From contig NZ_JADOTV010000023.1 in NCBI RefSeq assembly GCF_015767245.1, forward strand, positions 1 through 64,000: a stretch of DNA of 64,000 nt, read 5' to 3'. The notes beneath the pieces were generated by a model that saw only the letters and a program-made list of their open reading frames with translations, was not told the DNA's origin and ran no database searches. Source of the DNA: Aureivirga sp. CE67. Its GTDB lineage: Bacteria > Bacteroidota > Bacteroidia > Flavobacteriales > Flavobacteriaceae. Below, piece after piece: positions 57,960-64,000 of the stretch (the stretch's first letter is position 1; the number at the start of each line of letters is the position of its first letter). The translations under genes were made by a program, and so were the position numbers.

Positions 57960-59045
57960 TTAAATATCTTTTGTTAGTTTTTTTACGATTTTGTTTTCGG
58001 ATAAAAATTCTTTTAAAATTACTTTGATTGCTGTGTAAGTTGGTACTGCAACGACCATTCCTACAACTCCGAAAAGAATTCCTCCGATGATGATGATTAG
58101 GAAAATTTCCAATGGATGTGAGCGTACACTGTTAGAGAAAATCAGTGGTTGGCTTAGGAAATTATCGATTAATTGTGCAAATAAATAACCTGTAAGAACG
58201 TAAAGTGTTTTTGGTAAAATTACAGTGTTGAAATCTAAACCGATAAAACTACTCATCGTTAAGAAAATCATTAAAATTCCTCCGATAAGCGGACCGATGT
58301 AAGGTACAAGGTTAAGAATTGCACAAAGAACGGCGATAACAAAGGCATTTTCGACTCCAAAAATTAGTAGTGTTGTGGTGTAAATCACAAAAAGTATGGA
58401 GATCTGAAAAACTAACCCTATGAAATATCTCGAAAGTAAATTTTTAATGGTATTTAATGATTTCTGTAGTTTTAATTTGCTTTTATCATTGACTAATACA
58501 AAAATAGATTCGGTCATGATGGAACTGTCTTTCATAAAGAAAAATGCAATGAAAATAACAGAGAAAAGTCCGATACTAAAGTTTCCAATCGTTCCAATGA
58601 TAGAGTTTATTAGGCTTGGAATGAATTTTATATTATTTACAACATCTACATTATTGTGGATTTCATCTAAAAGATTGATATTGATAGATTTGAAATATTC
58701 ATTGATTTGACTTAATAGTCCTTCGATGTTTTTTTCAAACTGATTTATATCGAGGAGCGATAAATTTTGTCCCTGTTTGACAACTAATGGAATAAATAGG
58801 CTGATCAGTCCTGAAATTATGATGACAAAAATCAAAATTGTACAAATTACTGCTAGAGTATTTGGGAATTTTAATCTTCGTTTTAAAAATCTAATAATTG
58901 GGTAACCTATTAAGGATAAGACTGCTGCGATTGCAATATAAATGATGACGCTTTGGATTCGATATAAAAAGTATAAAAAAACGGCACTTCCAATAATAAT
59001 TCCAAGCGATCTTAGAATTCCATTTGAGATGATTTTTGAATTCAT
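57960..59045 (-). CDS. AI-2E family transporter (PerM-like permease)
   Basis: 361 residues with about eight hydrophobic helices: three near the N-terminus (~10-85), a periplasmic or cytoplasmic soluble block (~90-150), and a C-terminal set including LNLVPYIGPLIGGILMI (~243-259) and a final GGILFGVVGMVVAVPTYTAIKVIL (~323-346), both of which are the family's conserved helices. Despite the family name most members do not export AI-2; some act as ion or Na+/H+ antiporters. No neighbour helps to define the substrate. Confidence 0.87.
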   Translation of the reverse strand: MNSKIISNGILRSLGIIIGSAVFLYFLYRIQSVIIYIAIAAVLSLIGYPIIRFLKRRLKFPNTLAVICTILIFVIIISGLISLFIPLVVKQGQNLSLLDINQFEKNIEGLLSQINEYFKSININLLDEIHNNVDVVNNIKFIPSLINSIIGTIGNFSIGLFSVIFIAFFFMKDSSIMTESIFVLVNDKSKLKLQKSLNTIKNLLSRYFIGLVFQISILFVIYTTTLLIFGVENAFVIAVLCAILNLVPYIGPLIGGILMIFLTMSSFIGLDFNTVILPKTLYVLTGYLFAQLIDNFLSQPLIFSNSVRSHPLEIFLIIIIGGILFGVVGMVVAVPTYTAIKVILKEFLSENKIVKKLTKDI

Positions 59046-59360
59046 TAAACTAAATTTTCGTTTTGATATTGTGAAATTAGTGTTTTTTCGATAAAGATTG
59101 TTAAAAATAGATAGAAAATACTATTAATTTCTTTCTTAAAGAGATGTTAAATTAATATCAATTATAGAGATTATTGTATCAGTTTTATTTTAACAGTTCT
59201 TTAATAGTTATAAAATAAGTTAAAAAAGATAAAAAGACTTCATGAATCTAATTGATTTATATAAATTTTAATAATCTATTACTCAGATTATCAGGCTTTT
59301 AATATATTTGATGTAGAAAGAATAAAATTTGTTTTAATAAAAAATTAAAAGTCCTTACGT
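59046..59360 (+). promoter_or_regulatory. Divergent intergenic region with TAnnTTTG element (59303-59310)
   Basis: A 315-base gap between the permease and the giant surface-protein gene. TATATTTG at 59303-59310, 50 nt before the ATG, matches the -7 consensus; no clear -33 TTG. The rest is A+T-rich without gene or hairpin. Confidence 0.4.
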
Positions 59361-62300
59361 ATGAAAAGAAAATTACTTTTTCTCTTTTTCTTTTATGTTT
59401 TTGTTGCCTATTCCCAACAAAAAAAAGATGGAGATATTACTATTAACCAAGAAAATGTCTGTTTGAATCGATATACAAGAGTTGTATCTGATGTTTCAGC
59501 AGGAAGTAATCAAGTTACTGTAGAAGACATTTCACAATTAAATGATGATTATCACAGTTTTTTATCAGATGATGACCCTTTAACTACAGGGGTTGATGAA
59601 ACAAGAAGATTTCAGGAAAACACTTTTAACTCTAATAATCTTGAATCAGGAGATTTAGTTTTATTATATCAAGCTCAAGGAGCTCTAATTAATACTACTG
59701 ATACTTGGGATTATGGAAAAGTGACAGATTATAACAATTCAGGTACTTATGAATTTGCATATGTACTTGAAGTAAATGGAAACACAATAACTTTAAGTTG
59801 TGAACTTGAAAACTCATTTTTTGCTGCAAATTATACACAGTTAATACGTGTTCCACAATATAATAATATGATTGTGAATGTAGGAGCTTCTGTAGCAGCA
59901 AATCAATGGGGAAGTCCTAATTTTGGAGGTTCAGGTCCTTCAGCTGTAGAAAGAAGAAAAGGAGGAATCGTAGTCTTTCTTGCAGATAATTTAGAGAATA
60001 ATGGAAGAATTCATGCTGATTTTTCTGGATTTAGAGGAGGAAGTATAGAAGATGATAATTATTCATATTTCAATTCAGGTTCATTTTTTACAACGTTTAG
60101 GCAAAAAGATTTAACATCAGCCAATGAAGGAAAGAAAACTGGAGCTGAGAAAGGAGAAAGTATTGCAGGTTATAGAAATGATTACGATGATTTAGAAGGA
60201 AGGTATGGACGTGGAGCACCAGCAAATGGTGGAGGTGGAGGAAACTCTCATAACGCCGGAGGAGGTGGAGGAGCCAATGGAGGTATTCCTGCCGATTGGT
60301 TTCGAGGTTCAGGTGTAATGAATGATTTTTCTGGAGATTCTGGTACCTGTGGAAATCCAGGTGCTTGGGCTTTAGATCCAGAATATATAGCATATGGAGG
60401 TTTAACAAATTCTTCAGGTGGAGGAAGAGGAGGATATTCTTACTCTACAGATTTAGATGGGCCTTGTTTTAACGGACCTTCTTATCCTAAAGATTATATA
60501 AGTCCTGGAAATCCGCCAAATAATTTTTTCTCTTCTTGGTCAGGAGATAGAAGAAAAGCAGTAGGAGGTCTTGGAGGGCATCCTGTAGTTACACAAAGTT
60601 ATGATTATCAAATCTTCTTTGGAGGAGGAGGAGGAGCCGGTGATGGAAATAATAATGCCAATAGTGATGGAGGTGATGGAGGAGGAATTGTACTTCTTAC
60701 AATTAAAAATGTAATCACTGGAAATGGAGAAATTTCTGCAACAGGACAAGATGGATATAGAACTAATGTTGGTTCTAATGGAAATGATGCTCCTGGAGGT
60801 GGAGGAGGTGGAGGAACCATCTTGATTCAAGCTCAAAATATTTCTAATTCTACATTTATAAATGCTTCTGGAGGAAAAGGAGGTAACCAATATATTAATC
60901 ACAGTTCAGAGGCAGAAGGTCCTGGAGGTGGAGGAGGTGGAGGAGTGATCTCCATTTCAGCTAGTTCAGATCTTTCTACGAAATCAGTTTCAGGTGGTCA
61001 AAATGGTATTTCAGATTCTAATGCTGTTAAAGATGAATTTAGAGCAAATGGAGCTACAAGTGGAAATTTAGGAACTATCACAACGGTATCTATCAATTTT
61101 GATCAATTAGTTTGTACACTAGATATTGATACGCAAAAATCATATAATGTAATTGATTTTGATGGAAATGGCTTGGATGTTGGAGATATGTTAGAATACA
61201 CCATTACAATAACAAATAATAGTGATGTTGTAATTAACGATATTAAACTTAAAGACTTGTTTCTTGATAATAATGGAAATCCTTTATTATTTTATTATAG
61301 CCCAGGGGATACATATTCTTCAGATTATTCAAATGCAGAAGTAACTGATGATATTGTTGATATAGCAAGTATAGCTATTGATGAGGTTATAACTTTTAAT
61401 ATGTATTATGAAATAACTCAAAGTGATATTGATGCAGGAGGTATTCAAAATAAAATAACTGTTGAAGGAGAGAGTTCAGGAGGTTATGATGTTTCTGATG
61501 ATAGTGATGATACAGATGATACGGATGGAAATTCTGTAGACGATCCAACAGAAACAACTTTTAATCAAAACCCATCAATAGAATCTGAAAAAACATATAC
61601 AATAACAGATAATGGAGATGGTGTAATTGGAGTTAATGATGTTATTAATTATTCAGTTGTTATTGTAAATACTGGAGATGTAACATTAACAAATGTTGAT
61701 TTAACAGATACCCTAACGGATTTTGAAAATACTCATATTCCATTAAGTTTAACTTATAATACTTCCACTATGGGAAGTTCTGAAGGAGAACTTAAAGTTG
61801 GAGAGATGGCAACATATAACGCTACTCATACTATTACTCAAGCAGATTTTGATAGTGGAAGTTTAAATAATAGTGTTTTTGTAACAGGAACTTCACCGAA
61901 AAATGTAACTGTTGAAGATACAAGTGATGATGGAGATGATTTAGATGGGAATACAGTAGACGACCCTACAGAAACAATTTTTAGTCAAAATCCATCAATA
62001 GAAGCAGTAAAAACATATACAATAACAGATGATGGAGATGGTTTAATTGGAGTCAATGATGTTATAAATTATACTGTTGTTGTAGAAAATACTGGAGATG
62101 TAACATTAACAAATATTGATTTAACGGATACGTTAACAGATTTTGAAAATGTGAATACAACTTTAAGTTTAACTTATGTTTCTTCAACCATGGGAAGTTC
62201 TGAAGGAGAACTGAAAGTCGGAGAAGAAGCTACTTACAATGTTTCTTATACTATTGCCCAAGCAAGTTTTGATAGTGGAGGATTAAATAATAGTGTTTTT

Positions 62301-64000
62301 GTAACAGGAACATCACCAAAAAATGTAACTGTTGAGGATACAAGTGATGATGGAGATGATTTAGATGGAAATACAGAAGATGATCCAACATTAGTAGTTA
62401 TGAATCAAGTTCCTTTTGATTGTCCACAAGCATTTTTTCAAGTTATAGTAGATCAGTTATTTCAATTAGATCCTGTTACTGGACAATATAATCCTGTTGG
62501 GCCTGCCGTAAGTTTTAGATATAATGCAATGGCTTATAATGAAGCAGATGATTTTTTATATGCCGTTGTAAGAGAGGCAGATCCTACAGATAAAGATTCT
62601 TATAATACTTTAGTAAAAAATAATGATATTGTTAGAATTGATAAAAATGGAAAAGCAAAACTTTATAATTCAATTACCAGTTCAAGTTTTAATTATTTAA
62701 ATGCTGCAGATATTGCAAATAATATTTTATATGCACGTTCAGGAACGAATAATAATGTATATAAACTAGATTTAAGTAGTCCTACTGCTACTCCTATACA
62801 AATTGCAAATAACTTTGGAGGTGCTGATCTATCGATTATAAATAATGTAGCTTATGGTATGGGAGGTAATAGTCTATATAAACTGGAGAACTTATCAAGT
62901 TTAGATGGATCAAGTATTATATCAACAACTCAAACGCCAATTAGTCAATGTGATGGAAATGCAATTCCATCTGTTAAAGGTTATGGGGCTAGTTTTGTTG
63001 AAAATACAGATAAATTATATTTCTCATATAATGGAGAACTTGGAGGAAATGGAGAGTTGTTTTATATTGTTGATTATGATACTTCAAGCCCATGTGCTTT
63101 AAAATTAATTAATACAGAACAAACTTCACAAAATGATGGTGCAAGTTGTCCTTCAGCGATTGTTTTTCAATCAGATTTTGGAGATGCACCTGATTTAGCT
63201 CAAGGTACTGCAACGGGAGATTATAAAACACATTCTACAGATAATGGAGCAGAACATGTGCAATTTAATACTGGATTATATCTTGGTAGTACTGTAGATT
63301 ATGAGTTAGAGGCTAGTCCGAATAATTCAGCAACTGGAGATAGTGATGATGCAGTTACAATTGGTTCAGTAGCGCTTCAAGATTATTTATTATTTAAAGG
63401 GAATACTTATAATTTAGATATACCTGTTAATAAAGACGCTTCTATAGAAAAAGCTTTTCTTTCAATTTGGATTGATTTTAATAGAAATGGAAATTTTGAG
63501 GATTCAAATGAGAAAGTTCAAGATGCTGTAGAGATTACTGCTGATGGACTTACGAATTTGAGTTTACCTTTAGATATACCGAATACAGCATTAAAAGGTG
63601 AAACTTTTATAAGAGTTAGGCTTTCTTCTTCTGAAAGTATGGAATCTATAAATGTTGCTCTAGATGGTGAGGTAGAGGATTATAGAGTGAATATTATTGA
63701 ACCTTCTATTGAAATTACAAAAACAGTTCAAATTTCGGGAACTAAATTAGGAGATGTAATTGTTTATGATTTAACGATTGAAAATACTGGAAATATAGAT
63801 TTAACTGATGTTGAGGTTCAGGATCCAAATGCAGATTCAGGTACTTTAATAATTCCAAGTTCTTTGGATTCAGATAATGATTTAGATATTGATGTTCTAA
63901 ATGCAGGTCAAATTGTTACAGTATCAATTTCTCAAACAATAACTCAAGAACATTTAGATGCAGGAGAGATTTTAAATCAAGCGACTATAATTGGAGAAGA
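59361..64000 (+). CDS. Giant secreted surface protein with Gly-rich, DUF11-like and GEVED domains (3' end outside the window)
   Basis: An uninterrupted frame of 1,546 codons from ATG 59361 that is still open at the window end. Signal peptide (~1-19, FVAYSQ). Residues ~180-560 are a very Gly/Asn-rich beta-helix-like region (GGGGGGG runs, for example near 412 and 480). From ~590 on come DUF11-like beta-sandwich repeats (DVGDMLEYTITITNNSDV, INDI), two of them nearly identical (61561-62400). A segment around 1010-1260 resembles a beta-propeller, and ~1360-1450 is a GEVED domain (SIWIDFNRNGNFEDSNEKV ... DGEVEDYRVN). DUF11-like repeats restart at the edge. Probably ends in a T9SS domain beyond the window; role likely adhesion or gliding-related. 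Confidence 0.9.
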   Translation, partial: MKRKLLFLFFFYVFVAYSQQKKDGDITINQENVCLNRYTRVVSDVSAGSNQVTVEDISQLNDDYHSFLSDDDPLTTGVDETRRFQENTFNSNNLESGDLVLLYQAQGALINTTDTWDYGKVTDYNNSGTYEFAYVLEVNGNTITLSCELENSFFAANYTQLIRVPQYNNMIVNVGASVAANQWGSPNFGGSGPSAVERRKGGIVVFLADNLENNGRIHADFSGFRGGSIEDDNYSYFNSGSFFTTFRQKDLTSANEGKKTGAEKGESIAGYRNDYDDLEGRYGRGAPANGGGGGNSHNAGGGGGANGGIPADWFRGSGVMNDFSGDSGTCGNPGAWALDPEYIAYGGLTNSSGGGRGGYSYSTDLDGPCFNGPSYPKDYISPGNPPNNFFSSWSGDRRKAVGGLGGHPVVTQSYDYQIFFGGGGGAGDGNNNANSDGGDGGGIVLLTIKNVITGNGEISATGQDGYRTNVGSNGNDAPGGGGGGGTILIQAQNISNSTFINASGGKGGNQYINHSSEAEGPGGGGGGGVISISASSDLSTKSVSGGQNGISDSNAVKDEFRANGATSGNLGTITTVSINFDQLVCTLDIDTQKSYNVIDFDGNGLDVGDMLEYTITITNNSDVVINDIKLKDLFLDNNGNPLLFYYSPGDTYSSDYSNAEVTDDIVDIASIAIDEVITFNMYYEITQSDIDAGGIQNKITVEGESSGGYDVSDDSDDTDDTDGNSVDDPTETTFNQNPSIESEKTYTITDNGDGVIGVNDVINYSVVIVNTGDVTLTNVDLTDTLTDFENTHIPLSLTYNTSTMGSSEGELKVGEMATYNATHTITQADFDSGSLNNSVFVTGTSPKNVTVEDTSDDGDDLDGNTVDDPTETIFSQNPSIEAVKTYTITDDGDGLIGVNDVINYTVVVENTGDVTLTNIDLTDTLTDFENVNTTLSLTYVSSTMGSSEGELKVGEEATYNVSYTIAQASFDSGGLNNSVFVTGTSPKNVTVEDTSDDGDDLDGNTEDDPTLVVMNQVPFDCPQAFFQVIVDQLFQLDPVTGQYNPVGPAVSFRYNAMAYNEADDFLYAVVREADPTDKDSYNTLVKNNDIVRIDKNGKAKLYNSITSSSFNYLNAADIANNILYARSGTNNNVYKLDLSSPTATPIQIANNFGGADLSIINNVAYGMGGNSLYKLENLSSLDGSSIISTTQTPISQCDGNAIPSVKGYGASFVENTDKLYFSYNGELGGNGELFYIVDYDTSSPCALKLINTEQTSQNDGASCPSAIVFQSDFGDAPDLAQGTATGDYKTHSTDNGAEHVQFNTGLYLGSTVDYELEASPNNSATGDSDDAVTIGSVALQDYLLFKGNTYNLDIPVNKDASIEKAFLSIWIDFNRNGNFEDSNEKVQDAVEITADGLTNLSLPLDIPNTALKGETFIRVRLSSSESMESINVALDGEVEDYRVNIIEPSIEITKTVQISGTKLGDVIVYDLTIENTGNIDLTDVEVQDPNADSGTLIIPSSLDSDNDLDIDVLNAGQIVTVSISQTITQEHLDAGEILNQATIIGE
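61561..62400 (+). repeat. Two tandem 420-nt repeats inside the surface-protein gene
   Basis: 61561-61980 and 61981-62400 are in register at exactly 420 nt (140 residues) and encode almost the same DUF11-like unit (SLTYxxSTMGSSEGELKVGE, NNSVFVTGTSPKNVTVEDTS and DDGDDLDGNT in both). They are suited to copy-number change by recombination. Confidence 0.85.

Noticed and set aside
60097-60902. Minus-strand frames of 70-120 codons with Ser, Pro or His/Leu runs
   Set aside because: They lie antisense to the Gly-rich part of the giant surface protein; GGA/GGT repeats give open frames on the other strand by composition.

Overview
The window is A+T-rich bacterial chromosome from a member of the Bacteroidota, almost certainly class Flavobacteriia (family Flavobacteriaceae or a close relative; genus not resolvable by eye). 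The reasons are: secreted proteins ending in type IX secretion (T9SS) sorting domains, surface-type lipoproteins whose anchoring Cys is followed by acidic residues, a fused CcoN-CcoO cbb3 oxidase subunit with a one-haem CcoP, DUF5916 and DUF3592-type proteins, and promoters of the TAnnTTTG type. Nearly all of it is ordinary chromosome. I see no phage, integrase, intact IS, CRISPR array, tRNA or rRNA.

Layout. 0-8.8 kb: a decayed gene at the left edge, an MsbA-like ABC exporter, a DUF5916 outer-membrane protein, a small HEAH-motif protein, a HAF-repeat lipoprotein, a membrane-anchored LAS-type peptidase, a MITE-like palindrome, a bactofilin-like protein and a DCC-family protein. 8.9-15.4 kb: a MacAB-type efflux operon (ATPase, two permeases, adaptor), a macro-domain protein and LhgO. 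15.4-19.1 kb: a lipoprotein, an HMG-CoA-lyase-like enzyme, a cation diffusion facilitator and an Fnr-type regulator. 19.2-29.9 kb: the cbb3 oxidase locus (ccoI, ccoS, ccoNO, ccoQ, ccoP, ccoG, ccoH, a SafE-like protein) followed by two PPK2 polyphosphate kinases. Two FNR-type boxes sit at identical spacing from their -7 elements. 30-34.3 kb: small hypothetical proteins, a cluster of hairpins, a 38-nt repeat flanking a PepSY-type gene, and hutI-hutG. 34.4-43.3 kb: two large T9SS-secreted proteins, two lipoproteins, a thiolase and an NlpC/P60 protein. 43.4-49.5 kb: a run of uncharacterised envelope or secreted proteins, including a tandem duplication in which the longer copy carries a formylglycine-generating-enzyme (FGE) domain but is interrupted by one in-frame stop. 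49.6-51.1 kb: a Crp-type regulator whose two flanking genes share an exact 18-bp putative operator. 51.2-59.0 kb: an arrestin-like protein, a GH113 lipoprotein, an fdhD-YdeP-type formate dehydrogenase operon, a THUMP-like methyltransferase, a structured intergenic RNA element and an AI-2E-type permease. 59.4 kb to the right edge: the first 1,546 codons of a giant surface protein with DUF11-like and GEVED domains that runs out of the window.

How parts work together. The Fnr-type regulator is divergent from ccoI and probably turns on the high-affinity oxidase when oxygen falls; CcoI, CcoG, CcoH, CcoS and the SafE-like protein serve copper delivery and assembly. FdhD supplies activated sulfur to the molybdenum enzyme encoded 7 nt downstream. 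HutI and HutG perform the last two steps of histidine breakdown to glutamate.

The least explained items are the Crp operator pair (one copy lies inside the regulator's own last codons), the interrupted FGE-type gene with its truncated tandem copy, the four-hairpin cluster at 30.8 kb, and the structured RNA at 57.9 kb. I did not find a convincing new multi-gene defence or mobile system.
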